Counted from the first letter of the stretch, positions 52,259-61,551 are shown. The stretch: 64,000 nucleotides of DNA from Pseudomonas sp. S06B 330 (GCF_002845275.2 NZ_CP088149.1:2538501-2602500); one strand, 5' to 3'. Program-made: numbers and translations. Notes: generated by a model not told the origin, from the sequence alone.

Positions 52259-52675
52259 GCAGGCTGTGCAGGGTTAACTGGCTTGCTTTGATGCTGATGG
52301 TCACCGGGTGCTCGGTGGCATCTTCACGCACCCGCCTGCACAACGCCTCAACGCGCTGCTCAGCATCGGCCTGGCTCACGCCCCAGAGGTAGATGACAAA
52401 CTATTCGCCACCCAGCCGCGCAAACTCGAACTCACTCACCGATGCTTTGATGTTGTCCGCCGTACGTTTGAGCACCTCATCGCCAATATCATGGGCGAAT
52501 TGATCGTTGACCTTCTTGAAATTATCGATATCGATCATCGCTAGGTACCCATGCTGATGCAGAAGATCAGCAGGCAAAACGAGTGCAGGCTTTCGAAATC
52601 ATGTTGGCGAAACTCCCGACGCAAGGTCGGCGGTGCATCGTGCTTGCGCACCTGTTGTTCGATGGTTTTGTACAT
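52233..52675 (-). pseudogene. Broken diguanylate cyclase (GGDEF) remnant
   Basis: Reading the minus strand from ATG 52675 gives MYKTIEQQVRKHDAPPTL...FESLHSF, the start of a sensor-type GGDEF protein, ending at a stop at 52541. In another frame from about 52560 down to 52233 the strand reads MIDIDNFKKVNDQFAHDIGD, then EFEFARLGGE, a TAG stop (52401-52403), and FVIYLWGVSQADAEQRV to the end. Thus the GG(D/E)EF motif reads Gly-Gly-Glu-stop-Phe. A frameshift and the loss of most of the gene (normally over 1 kb; the region between the N-terminus and GGDEF is missing) also make it non-functional. It lies directly after the Nfr-type glycan operon on the same strand. Confidence 0.85.
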
Positions 52676-52712
52676 GGTGGCCTTACGAATGCGATGAAGA
52701 CAGTAATGTGCC

Positions 52713-53558
52713 TCAGTTGCCATTCAAGGTCAGCAGACCCTTGGCCCAGGGCCGGTAGCGCAACGAGAACACCGCGCTTGGGTGACAACCCGCACCGCTT
52801 TGCGGGTTGGCAGCGACGGCCTTGAAGGGCTGGCCGCTCTGACTGGTCTGGTGAAAGGCTTCGCGCACGACGCCAATGGAACAGGGCAGGGCAGCCAGGT
52901 ACTGCTGGCGTACCAGCGGCGCCAGACGCCCGGTACCGGCGCCATCCTGCCACCAAACCTGCAGGTTCAAACCGGCCAGTTGCTGCAGCCAGGTGGCATT
53001 GACTGCTGGACTGAGATGACCGGCGCTGAAGGTACTGATGTGCAGCGGCGCATCAAGGCGGTGATTGAAGGCCTGCAGTTGGTTGAACAGCGCCTGGCGC
53101 CGTTGTGCATCCTTGAAGTGCAGGTCGTCCAGCTCCATCGGCAGGTACCAGCCGGCCACGGGCAGTTTCCAGTGTTGACGCAGCAGGCGTTGCTGAGCCA
53201 GCGAACGACCCAGTTGCAATTGCCAGTAAGCGCTCAGGCCGGCGCTGTCGAGCTCGTCGATGCGTTGGTAGTAAGCGGGGTCCATGTACAACCCCAGGAC
53301 CAGTTGCAGGCCTTGGTCATGGGCTGCGCGCAGGCTGTTGGCAAGCCAGCCTTCGGCGCCGCCAAAGGTGCTGTCGCCATACGCCGTCCACTGTACGATC
53401 AGCGTCTTGCCACCCTGCGCCGCCGTCGCTTTCCACAGCGCTTGCCACTGTGCCTGACTGAGCTGCGCGTCACGGTTGAGCGGTTGATAGAAGAGCTGTT
53501 CGTCGGCGTTGGCTGACAGGCATAGCGCAAGCATTAGCCCGGTTACGAATTTGCGCAT
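52713..53558 (-). CDS. DUF4434 exported protein of the Nfr cluster (YbcH-like position)
   Basis: A 281-residue secreted protein. A signal peptide (MRKFVTGLMLALCLSANA) is followed by a TIM-barrel-like DUF4434 domain, seen in KTLIVQWTAYGDSTFG, QLVLGLYMDPAYYQ and VAGWYLPMELDDLHF. The family is glycoside-hydrolase-like and occurs with exopolysaccharide genes, so trimming or processing of the Nfr glycan in the periplasm is a reasonable inference. The start codon is inside the nfrA stop (TGATG), giving tight coupling. Confidence 0.82.
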   Translation of the reverse strand: MRKFVTGLMLALCLSANADEQLFYQPLNRDAQLSQAQWQALWKATAAQGGKTLIVQWTAYGDSTFGGAEGWLANSLRAAHDQGLQLVLGLYMDPAYYQRIDELDSAGLSAYWQLQLGRSLAQQRLLRQHWKLPVAGWYLPMELDDLHFKDAQRRQALFNQLQAFNHRLDAPLHISTFSAGHLSPAVNATWLQQLAGLNLQVWWQDGAGTGRLAPLVRQQYLAALPCSIGVVREAFHQTSQSGQPFKAVAANPQSGAGCHPSAVFSLRYRPWAKGLLTLNGN

Positions 53559-56533
53559 CAAAAGTTCATCTCCACGCCGAGCAGCATGCCGTCGGCCCGC
53601 TCATACAGATTGCCGCCCAGCGATTGCTGATATTCGGCGCGTACCTGGAGTGAGCCGCGATAGGCGTTGTAGCGGTCGTCGTCGAACCACCACTGCCAAC
53701 GCAGGCCGACACCGGTGCGCAGGTCCTGGCGCCAGTCGTTGTTCGGGTCTTGGCTGGAGAACTCGAGAAAGCCGTAGGGCATCAAGGTCTGTGGCGCGTC
53801 GCTAGCCAGCTTCCAGGTGTGGCCTTGCTGGTAGCGTGACAGCCATTGGTGGTCACCGGCACGGGTCCACCAGGCGGCGTCGAGGTACAGAAAACGCTCG
53901 TCCCATTGGTCTTCGTCAATACGCCAGTCATTGCGCCACTTGTCCTGGTCGAGGAACGAGGAGGTGGCGCGCAACAGCAGGTCGTTGCTCGACTCGGCAT
54001 TGCCACGCAGGTCGCCCCAGTTGTCGCTGACCTTGCTCGGGCTCAGCAGCTCGCCCAGGCTCAGGCCACTGTAGTGGTCATCGTCGATCTGGCGTTGATG
54101 ATAGAGCTCGGCATACAGGTTGAGGTTGGCCTGGCCCAAGGGTTTGTAACGCAGGCCAACCCCGGTGCCCATGCTCTGGGCATAGTCGGTGCGGCTTTGG
54201 CCGCCGAACAGGACCCGGCCATACACCGACAAGGTGCTGCCATTACGGCTGGGTTCTTCACCCAGGGCGTGGTCCCACATCGCCAATTGCACGTTTTGCG
54301 AAGCAGCCCGTCGCTCTTCTCGGCTATCGCGAAAGGTGTCGTTGGTTGAGATACCGGCGGGCGACCACGTGCTGGCCAAGGTGATGCTGTCACGTCGTGA
54401 CAAGCTTTCGTGAGCGCGGCGCTGGCGGTACTTGCGCGCCTCGAGGCTGCCGAACTCGTCGTCTTCGTCAACCCGGTCCTGTTCGACATCGATGACCCGG
54501 CGCAGCTCCTTACGGGCTGAAGCGCTGTCCTCAACCTCGATATAACGCAGTGCCAGGGTTTCGCCCAGGCGGTAGTCCTCGGGGAAGTCGCGGGTCGATT
54601 GCTGCAGAGGCGGGATCGACTGGCGACGCACTGCCGGATCCTTGTCGCCGGCCAGGCGCATGCCGTAATCGGCACGGTAGCGCGGGTTGTGCGGATCGAG
54701 GCGCACGGCGTCGGCCAGCCAGGCATTGCTCTGCTCAAGTTCGCCGGCCTGTTGTGCAGTGACCGAGGCCGCGTAGTAATGCTCAGCCTTCGGCTGATGC
54801 GCCAGCGCTTGGCGCTGATAGTCCATGGCCGCTGCGGTGTCGCCCTGGCGCTGGGCAATCGCGGCGCCCAAGGCAAAGTCATCGGCGCTGCGGTGGGCGA
54901 TCTTGCTCCAATGCAGCCTGGCACGATCTGGGTCGTTGGCATTAAGGGCACTGCGGGCAGCGGTGAGGCGAGCGTTATCCGTCCACTGGCTGTCGTTGAG
55001 GCTGTTCCAGATCAGTTGCGCTGCATGTGAGTCGCCCGCCGCTTCCAAGGCGTAGGCCAGAGGCAGGCGGCTGCCACTGTCGCCCAAGCGTTCAGCCGCC
55101 TGGTAATAGACCACGGCTTCGCCCGGGCGCTCTGGCATGGCGCAACGGCCCAATGCACGTAGCTGACCAACTTCGTTGGGGCTGGCGGGAATGATCTGGC
55201 GCACGGCCGCGCACTCGCCGCTCTCAGCCAGGCGCGCGAGCAGCAGTGCACGCGTCGCCGGGTCGACCCGAGGGACCAGGCCGCTCATGCGGCGAACGTC
55301 CAGTGGCGCGTCAGCGTGGCTGTAAAGACTCGCCAGGCGCTGCAGCAAAGACGCTGGCAAGCGGCCCTGGTGGCGGTCGTAAGCGTGTTCGAGTAGTTGC
55401 CGAACGTGGGTGTGGCGGCCTTCTTTGAGTTGCAGGAAGGTGGCTTGCTCCAGTGCGGCCAGGTCACCGTTCTGGCGATACAGCTGCTCCCACAACTGCG
55501 CCGAGCGGGTACCACCACCTGCTCCGTGCAAGCGTTGGTTAAGCACCAGCCAGGTCTTCGGATCCTCCTCGGCTCGGCACTGGCCCACCTGTTGGCGGGC
55601 AAGGTCAGGGTCATGCCGGGATAGCCATTCGGCGGTCTCCAGGCAGGGCCGCTTGAGTTCATTGCTCAAGCGCTGCACCAGGCCGCTGTCATTGCCTTGG
55701 CGGGCCAGTTCCCACAACTGTTGGCGTTGCTCTGGATGTTGCAGATCGGCGTCGGGCAACGACTGTAGCCAGCGTTGGGCGAGCTGATCGTGGTCCATGG
55801 CGATGGCTCGATTGGCCATGGCCAGGCGGGTCTGGCGGGCGATATCGGCCGACGGCGCGGTTTTCAGCAGTTGCTGCAGTGGCGCTTCGTCCAGTCGCTG
55901 TACATAAGCATTGGCCAGGCGTTGCCAGTCCTTGGCCTGTAGTTGACCGCGGGTCGCCAGGGGGGCCAAGGCATCGATGGTCTGGCTCCAGTCGTGCAAC
56001 TGCTCGGCCCAGTTTGCCCGTGCCAGACGCAGAATGTTGTCATCGCCTTTGGGCTGCAGGTGGTTGAGCCAGTCCAGGGCCCGGGCTGCACCGCCGAACT
56101 TGGCTAGGCTCAGGCTGTAGGCCTGCCACAGGCGGATGCGTTGGTTCAGGGGGCTGTTGGCAATCCAGCTTTCGACCTGGCTCGTGCCGGGTGGGTCCTG
56201 TTCGATCCAGGCCAGGCGCAGCTCCAACAGGGCGTCGGCATCGGTCGCGCTGGCCTGTTCGGCCATTGTCTCGGCATCGCGGTAGCGGCGTTGGTGGAGC
56301 AGCGCCTGAATCAGCAATGCGCGGGCTTCGTCGTTGTTGGGGACGCGTTGCAACAAATGGCGAGTCAGGCGTTCCACTTCTGCCCAATTGTTCTGCTTGG
56401 CCTCGCGGTAGCTGCGCTCCATATAGGGGTAACTGCGGAAACGTTCGAAATCACTGAGCGGTGCAGCCAGGCTGCTGAGGGCATAGAACGAAAACAGCAG
56501 GCTGGCGAACTTCAACGGTGGACGCAGACTCAT
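53558..56533 (-). CDS. nfrA: Outer-membrane TPR/porin protein, NfrA-like (phage N4 receptor family)
   Basis: A 991-residue protein. A signal peptide ends near SSLAAP (residue 25). A long array of TPR-like helical repeats fills about 30-680, and a C-terminal beta-barrel of about 250 residues ends in a terminal phenylalanine (MLLGVEMNF), typical of outer-membrane insertion. This architecture matches BcsC/PgaA/NfrA export porins. In E. coli, NfrA with NfrB exports a ManNAc-type glycan that is the receptor of phage N4. It overlaps nfrB by 4 nt. Confidence 0.85.
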   Translation of the reverse strand: MSLRPPLKFASLLFSFYALSSLAAPLSDFERFRSYPYMERSYREAKQNNWAEVERLTRHLLQRVPNNDEARALLIQALLHQRRYRDAETMAEQASATDADALLELRLAWIEQDPPGTSQVESWIANSPLNQRIRLWQAYSLSLAKFGGAARALDWLNHLQPKGDDNILRLARANWAEQLHDWSQTIDALAPLATRGQLQAKDWQRLANAYVQRLDEAPLQQLLKTAPSADIARQTRLAMANRAIAMDHDQLAQRWLQSLPDADLQHPEQRQQLWELARQGNDSGLVQRLSNELKRPCLETAEWLSRHDPDLARQQVGQCRAEEDPKTWLVLNQRLHGAGGGTRSAQLWEQLYRQNGDLAALEQATFLQLKEGRHTHVRQLLEHAYDRHQGRLPASLLQRLASLYSHADAPLDVRRMSGLVPRVDPATRALLLARLAESGECAAVRQIIPASPNEVGQLRALGRCAMPERPGEAVVYYQAAERLGDSGSRLPLAYALEAAGDSHAAQLIWNSLNDSQWTDNARLTAARSALNANDPDRARLHWSKIAHRSADDFALGAAIAQRQGDTAAAMDYQRQALAHQPKAEHYYAASVTAQQAGELEQSNAWLADAVRLDPHNPRYRADYGMRLAGDKDPAVRRQSIPPLQQSTRDFPEDYRLGETLALRYIEVEDSASARKELRRVIDVEQDRVDEDDEFGSLEARKYRQRRAHESLSRRDSITLASTWSPAGISTNDTFRDSREERRAASQNVQLAMWDHALGEEPSRNGSTLSVYGRVLFGGQSRTDYAQSMGTGVGLRYKPLGQANLNLYAELYHQRQIDDDHYSGLSLGELLSPSKVSDNWGDLRGNAESSNDLLLRATSSFLDQDKWRNDWRIDEDQWDERFLYLDAAWWTRAGDHQWLSRYQQGHTWKLASDAPQTLMPYGFLEFSSQDPNNDWRQDLRTGVGLRWQWWFDDDRYNAYRGSLQVRAEYQQSLGGNLYERADGMLLGVEMNF

Positions 56534-58704
56534 GCCACCTCCCGGGTCAGGTCATAGGCTGCTTGCTGTTCTTGAACCTGCTCGGCCAGGGCGGCCTGTA
56601 GCACCTCTTCGGTGATGATGCCGCGGGCAATCAAGTGCTCACCCAGGGACATGTGTTCGGGGTTGAAATCAATCAGCGCTTGGTTGAACAGGGTGGCAGG
56701 GACCATGCCGCGTACTTGCAGCAAGGTGCCGAGCATGATCTGGTGGCAGCTGACTCGTTCAAGCAGGGTGGCATCATCCTGATGTCGTTCTAACACCGCA
56801 AGCATCTGCCGGGTTTCCTCTTTTTGCCAAGGGCTGGGGTAGTGGTAGCGCAGCCCGAGGGTTACCCGTCCCTGAGGTGCCAGGCGGTACCTCACCGGGC
56901 GCTTGAGTTGGCGGCTGATGACGCCCAGAGACACCTGGCTGACGGGTGTTTCACTGGCCAGCACCAGCGTCTCGCCTTCTTCGGCGACGGGCAACACACC
57001 GTAATGCACGGCCAGTCGGCGCGGTACTTTCGCGATCAATTGTGGGTCGAGCTTGAACGGGTTAAGCGGGGCCCATGGTAGATCCAGCTGTTCGCTCAGG
57101 GCCTGGACCAGTTGCTCGCTGGTGAGCCAGCCTTGTAGCAGCAGTTCGCGGCCAAGGCGTCGGCGCAACGGGTTAGTGATCGCCTGGTGTAACTGCGCTT
57201 CGCTGATCAGGCCTTTGTCGACTAGGCGTTGGCCCAACGGGGTACGCATGGGCGCGGTCAGGGCAGGGAACTCGTGGGTAGTCTTGTCCCAGGCCACGCG
57301 ACGCGAGTCGCCCATTTCCATGACCTGGCGCAGGGCTCGCACGTTGGCGAAGAAATTGACGAAGTTGCTCCACATCATCCGCGGTGCCGACAGCAGCCCC
57401 TCGACAATGCCGTAGTAGCGGGTGACGAAAAAGCCGCGCTGGAACAGACGGTTGATCAGCATCAGGCCATTGAGCCAAAGCAGTGTGGTAAGCATCTGGC
57501 TGTCGGCCAGGATCGATTGGAATTTCCAGGTATTGGGCGCCAGCAGGCCTACCAGCCACATGGCCAGCAACACCAGCAGCAAAAAATTGACCAGAAAGCT
57601 CAGCAGGTAAGCGAACAAGCCACGGCGGTCGCGCCAGAGGAAATAGTTGAGTGCACCTTTGCGGCTCCAACCGAGGTTTTTCGTACCCTGGAAGACGATG
57701 CCGACAATCCAGCGCGATTTCTGCCGAATCGCATGCTGCCAGTCCCGCGGGAAGTGCTCACGCACGCAGATGACCTGGGCGAATTCGCGACTCATGCCCA
57801 GGCGCCAGTCGCGCTTGAGTGCCAGATGCGGGTCGGTGATGGAATAGCGGGCGAAGATGCACTTCATACCCTTTTGCTTGAGGCGAAAGCCGATGTCGTA
57901 GTCTTCGGTCAGGCTCTGCACGTCAAAGGCGATGCCGTCACCGTCCTCGAGCAAGGCGCTGATCGCCCGACGGCTGAAGCAGGTGCCAACCCCGGCGCTG
58001 GGTACCTGGCCGGTCAGCGCTTCACGCACGATGACATCCTTGCCATGGTTTTCAGCGAACTCGTCGACGTAGTGACCGGCAGTGAACCCTTTCCACTCCG
58101 GCGCGAAGGGGTATACCGGGATCTGGATCATGTCCTTGTTGGGCAGCAGGTAGTTGTACAGGCGCAGCTCCATCGGCGAGATGACATCCTCGGCGTCATG
58201 CAGGATGAAACCGGCGAACTCGATCTTCGCCTCGCTCTGAAAACGCAGAAGGGCGTCGATGATATTGTTCAGGCAGTCGGCTTTGCTGGTTGGGCCGGGG
58301 CGGGCGCAGACCACCTTATGCACATTGGGGTAGTGCAGGCACACCGCATCGACATCGGCCTGGGTTTGCGGGTCGTTGGGGTAGGTGCCGACGAAGATCT
58401 GGTAATTTTCATAATCGATGGTCGAGGCGGCCAGGCGTGCCATCTCGCCTACCACGCCGACTTCGTTCCAGGCCGGGACCATGATTGCCAGTGGTTTTTC
58501 CGGCGCTTCGAACAAGCGCTTTTCATCGGCCTTTTCGAACTTGTCGTAAATGCGCAAACGACGGATCAGCCTGCGCCCCCAATACACCAGGTCGATGAAC
58601 AGGTCGTCCAGCCCCAGCAGGAACATGAGCAGCGCCAGGGTGATCGCCAGGAGCTTGAGGCCGAACAATACATAGGTGAGGACGTCGACAACGGCCAGGC
58701 TCAT
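56530..58704 (-). CDS. nfrB: Glycosyltransferase family 2 with MshEN c-di-GMP domain, NfrB-like
   Basis: A 724-residue inner-membrane protein. N-terminal helices precede a GT2 domain with D...DAEDVISP (substrate aspartates) and the QxxRW-type acceptor motif RQKSRWIVG, followed by more helices. The C-terminal 230 residues contain MshEN-type repeats (RRLGRELLLQGWLTSEQLVQAL, with LGQRLVDKGLISEAQLHQAI before and MSLGEHLIARGIITEEVLQAAL after), the class that binds c-di-GMP. In E. coli, NfrB polymerises the N4 glycan under c-di-GMP control, using ManNAc made by WecB. The gene is coupled to wecB and nfrA by 4-nt overlaps. Confidence 0.87.
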   Translation of the reverse strand: MSLAVVDVLTYVLFGLKLLAITLALLMFLLGLDDLFIDLVYWGRRLIRRLRIYDKFEKADEKRLFEAPEKPLAIMVPAWNEVGVVGEMARLAASTIDYENYQIFVGTYPNDPQTQADVDAVCLHYPNVHKVVCARPGPTSKADCLNNIIDALLRFQSEAKIEFAGFILHDAEDVISPMELRLYNYLLPNKDMIQIPVYPFAPEWKGFTAGHYVDEFAENHGKDVIVREALTGQVPSAGVGTCFSRRAISALLEDGDGIAFDVQSLTEDYDIGFRLKQKGMKCIFARYSITDPHLALKRDWRLGMSREFAQVICVREHFPRDWQHAIRQKSRWIVGIVFQGTKNLGWSRKGALNYFLWRDRRGLFAYLLSFLVNFLLLVLLAMWLVGLLAPNTWKFQSILADSQMLTTLLWLNGLMLINRLFQRGFFVTRYYGIVEGLLSAPRMMWSNFVNFFANVRALRQVMEMGDSRRVAWDKTTHEFPALTAPMRTPLGQRLVDKGLISEAQLHQAITNPLRRRLGRELLLQGWLTSEQLVQALSEQLDLPWAPLNPFKLDPQLIAKVPRRLAVHYGVLPVAEEGETLVLASETPVSQVSLGVISRQLKRPVRYRLAPQGRVTLGLRYHYPSPWQKEETRQMLAVLERHQDDATLLERVSCHQIMLGTLLQVRGMVPATLFNQALIDFNPEHMSLGEHLIARGIITEEVLQAALAEQVQEQQAAYDLTREVA

Positions 58705-59855
58705 GAGGCATCGCGCTCGCTGGCAGTTTCCTCGAGCCAGCGGCTCAAACGTTCAGCGATGCGCTCGCTGGCATGACCATCACCATAGGGGGTGAACACC
58801 CGGCTCATCTGTTTGTATGCGGCGGGGTCGTCCAGCAGCACGCTGGTTTCCTTGACGATCCGTTCAGTCAGGGTGCCGACCAGCTTCACCGTGCCGCCTT
58901 CGAGCACCGAAGGGCGCTCGGTGACCTTACGCAGCACCAGCAAGGGTTTACCCAGTGCTGGGGCTTCTTCCTGTACCCCGCCGGAGTCGGTGAGGATCAG
59001 GTACGCACGGTCCATCAGCCAGACAAAATGTTGATAGTCCTGCGGCGCCACCAGGAGAATGTTTGACTGGTGCGAGAGTACCCCGTACACCGCTTTTTGC
59101 ACTTGCGGGTTGAGGTGTACCGGGTAAACGAACTGTACGTCGGGGTAACGTAGGGCCAATTCAGCCAGAGCCAGGCAGATCCGTTCAAAGCCCTGGCCGA
59201 AGTTTTCCCTTCGGTGACCGGTGATGAGCACCATGCGCTGGTCTTCGCGCAGTTGCGCCAAGGGCGAATCGGGCGCTGGTTTCCATTGGCTTTTGTTCAG
59301 GTGCTCACGCATCCATAACAAGGCATCGATGACGGTGTTGCCGGTGACCTCAATATGCTCCAGCACTACTCCTTCGCGCAGCAGGTTGTCGCGGGACTTG
59401 GTGGTCGGGGCAAAGTGCAGGTCGGCAATCACACCGGTCAGGCGCCGATTGGCCTCCTCTGGCCAAGGCGCCTTGAGGTTGCCGGTGCGCAGACCGGCCT
59501 CGACATGGCCGATTGGGATCTGCCGGTAGAAGGCGGCGAGGGCGGCGATGAAGCTGGTGGTGGTGTCGCCGTGGACCAGGACAATATCGGGCTTGATGCG
59601 CTCATAGGTGGCATCCAGTTGCCCGAGCAGCTGTTGCGACAGGCCGTTGAGGGTTTGGTTCTGGGTCATGACCTGCAGGTCTTCATCGACACTCAGGCCA
59701 AAATCCTTGAGCACTTGCTGAAGCATTTCCCGGTGCTGGCCGGTGGAGCAGATGTTCAGATCCAGGTCCGGCCACTCGCGCAGCACGCGGGCCAGTGGCG
59801 CCATTTTGATTGCTTCGGGGCGCGTGCCAAACACCATCATGACTGTGTACGCCAT
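58701..59855 (-). CDS. wecB: UDP-N-acetylglucosamine 2-epimerase (WecB)
   Basis: A 384-residue non-hydrolysing epimerase making UDP-ManNAc. Signatures are FGTRPEAIKMAPL at the start, HGDTTTS, GHVEAGLRTGN, TGHRREN and LTDSGGVQEEAP. It is the first gene of the operon and supplies the sugar donor for the NfrB-like transferase. The ATG at 59855 has AGGAG eight bases upstream; the frame extends to 59885 without a ribosome site. Confidence 0.93.
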   Translation of the reverse strand: MAYTVMMVFGTRPEAIKMAPLARVLREWPDLDLNICSTGQHREMLQQVLKDFGLSVDEDLQVMTQNQTLNGLSQQLLGQLDATYERIKPDIVLVHGDTTTSFIAALAAFYRQIPIGHVEAGLRTGNLKAPWPEEANRRLTGVIADLHFAPTTKSRDNLLREGVVLEHIEVTGNTVIDALLWMREHLNKSQWKPAPDSPLAQLREDQRMVLITGHRRENFGQGFERICLALAELALRYPDVQFVYPVHLNPQVQKAVYGVLSHQSNILLVAPQDYQHFVWLMDRAYLILTDSGGVQEEAPALGKPLLVLRKVTERPSVLEGGTVKLVGTLTERIVKETSVLLDDPAAYKQMSRVFTPYGDGHASERIAERLSRWLEETASERDAS

Positions 59856-60000
59856 TGCCCTGCTCCTGGTTTCGTCCTGATCCACGAAGTTGTACGGTCT
59901 ATTGCTCTTGTAGGAGTTAGATACAAGCAGCAGAAATAAGGCTTGTCCAATGTCAGTACGGTTTTATGACGTCAAGGGAATGGGGCTAGAGCGGTTTGTG

Positions 60001-60042
60001 TCGGAGTGGGAACCTGTCTTGCTGGCGATGCCAGTTCTCACA
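60001..60042. repeat. Degenerate REP-like sequence
   Basis: GAGTGGGAACCTG...GCTGGCGATGCCAGTTCTCAC resembles the GCCGGC-type REP with several changes (GCTGGC for GCCGGC, TTCTCAC for CTCCCAC). It lies between wecB and the LysR gene. Confidence 0.4.
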
Positions 60043-60044
60043 AA

Positions 60045-60926
60045 TCAGTCGATCTGCTTGCGCAACCAATCCAAAAACATCCGTACCACCGGCCGCCGTT
60101 CCTGCCCCGGTACGCACACTGCGTTGTACTGGGCAGCCGGCAAGCGAATGTCTTCGCGCCAGGGCTGCAGCAACCCGAGACGCAAACTGTCGGCCACTAG
60201 CACATTGCTCGCCAATACCAAGCCATGCCCGGCGATGGCCGCCTGCAAGGCATGGTGTTCGTCGTCGTAGTGATGAGTACGTGCCCGTTGCAACCACTGC
60301 GGTTTGTCCGCCAGCTTGCACCAACGGCCCCAGTTGATGGCGGCGCCGCTGGCTGAAACCCAAGGGGCTTCGATCAATACCAGCGGTTGGTCGGCAGGTG
60401 GCTCTTGCCAACCAGGCGGGGTGTAGACGGCGAAGTACTCCGTCAGCAGCGGTAGCCGATACAGCGTCGGGTCGGTATTGAATTCAGCCCGCAGCGCCAG
60501 GTCCAGGCTGTGGTCGCGGTGCAGGTCGAGCACCTCGTTGCCAGTTTGCACCCGTACCTGAATGTCGCTGTGGCGACGATGGAAATCACCCAGTCGCGGA
60601 ATCAGCCAGAGGCTGGCGAACGCGGCGGTGGTCGTCAGGGTTATTTGTTGCTGGTCGCAGGCGGGGCGCAGCGCAGCCAGTGCCTGGTGCAAACCGGCCA
60701 GGCCATGATGGACCTGCCGGTACAGCTGCTCGCCCGCTGGCGTCAGCGTTACGCGCTGGGCACTGCGCTGGAACAACAGCAGGCCCAGGTCACTTTCCAG
60801 GCGCTTGATCTGGTAAGAGATGGCTGCTGCGGTCACGACCATCTCATCGGCCGCAGCCTTGAAACTGCCCAGACGGGCGGCGGACTCAAAGGCGCGCAAG
60901 GCGGTCAGCGGCAGCTTGGCGAACAT
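60045..60926 (-). CDS. LysR-family regulator (GcvA-like)
   Basis: A 293-residue LysR regulator. The winged helix (about 3-62, LPLTALRAFESAARLGSFKAAADEM...AISYQIKRLE) is of the GcvA group, and the periplasmic-binding-like effector domain covers about 90-290. It is divergent from a PACE transporter gene, 97 bp away, with repeated CTCAAT motifs between them, so it most likely controls that gene. The ATG at 60926 is preceded by AAGG; the frame extends three codons upstream to a TTG. Confidence 0.88.
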   Translation of the reverse strand: MFAKLPLTALRAFESAARLGSFKAAADEMVVTAAAISYQIKRLESDLGLLLFQRSAQRVTLTPAGEQLYRQVHHGLAGLHQALAALRPACDQQQITLTTTAAFASLWLIPRLGDFHRRHSDIQVRVQTGNEVLDLHRDHSLDLALRAEFNTDPTLYRLPLLTEYFAVYTPPGWQEPPADQPLVLIEAPWVSASGAAINWGRWCKLADKPQWLQRARTHHYDDEHHALQAAIAGHGLVLASNVLVADSLRLGLLQPWREDIRLPAAQYNAVCVPGQERRPVVRMFLDWLRKQID

Positions 60927-60939
60927 GACCTTCAACCAG

Positions 60940-60983
60940 ATTGAGGGAGGCTCAATCTAGCTCAATTGAAGCGCTCTCTCAAT
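60940..60983. promoter_or_regulatory. Repeated CTCAAT/ATTGAG operator between lysR and the PACE gene
   Basis: ATTGAG-GGAGG-CTCAAT (60940-60956) is a perfect 6-5-6 inverted repeat, as in LysR T-N11-A sites. Two more CTCAAT copies start at 60961 and 60978. The cluster fits an activator with a recognition and an activation half for the rightward gene. Confidence 0.6.
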
Positions 60984-61023
60984 GACGCTAGGGTGAGGGC
61001 TCATTCTACAACCGGAGCCGGTC

Positions 61024-61452
61024 ATGCAAGGCAAGGCGCGCAAAGTGGTCCAGGCCATTCTCTATGAAATTATTGCGGTGCTCTGTGTCGCACCGGCGCT
61101 GTCGTGGGCCTTCGACGCTGGCATGGCTCACTCCACCGTTCTGTCGTTGATCCTCTCGGCGGTGGCGCTGTCCTGGAACATGTTTTACAACTGGGCCTTC
61201 GAGTCCTGGGAAGCACGTCAGCAACAACGTCGGCGAACCCTGTGGCGGCGATTTCTGCATGCCTTGGGCTTTGAAGGCGGGCTGGTGGTGATTCTTTTGC
61301 CCGTGGTGGCCGTGTGGATGCAGGTCAGCCTGTGGGCAGCGTTGTTGACTAACCTGGCGTTGTTCCTGTTCTTCTTTGTCTATGCCTTTGTTTTCCAGTG
61401 GGCCTTCGATCGGGTATTCGATGTGCCTGAGTCAGCACGCGAGCCTGCTTGA
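61024..61452 (+). CDS. PACE-family multidrug efflux protein (AceI-like)
   Basis: A 142-residue protein with four membrane helices arranged as two transmembrane pairs, the BTP domain of PACE transporters. The first pair contains E15 (QAILYEIIAV), the acidic residue needed for transport in AceI, and the conserved WNMFYNWAFE. The second pair has GFEGGLVVILLP and the FQWAFDRVFD ending. Family members export chlorhexidine and other biocides. It is divergent from a LysR gene, the usual pairing. Confidence 0.9.
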   Translation: MQGKARKVVQAILYEIIAVLCVAPALSWAFDAGMAHSTVLSLILSAVALSWNMFYNWAFESWEARQQQRRRTLWRRFLHALGFEGGLVVILLPVVAVWMQVSLWAALLTNLALFLFFFVYAFVFQWAFDRVFDVPESAREPA

Positions 61453-61485
61453 CTTCGCCTATACGCCTGCGCTAGTTTCGCTGGC

Positions 61486-61551
61486 ATGAACACATTCCTG
61501 CAGTTGTCTCAGCCAAGCATTATTACCGCCATTATCGTTTTGGCGGGCTAG
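61486..61551 (+). CDS. ilvA leader peptide
   Basis: A 21-residue frame, MNTFLQLSQPSIITAIIVLAG, rich in Ile, Thr, Val and Leu at its end (codons for IITAIIVL at 61519-61542). It directly precedes an attenuator hairpin and ilvA, whose product starts isoleucine synthesis. Ribosome stalling at the Ile codons when charged tRNA-Ile is scarce is the expected control. TTGACT-17 bp-CTAGTT (61449-61477) is a weak promoter candidate close to the start codon, so the transcript leader may be very short. Confidence 0.75.
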   Translation: MNTFLQLSQPSIITAIIVLAG

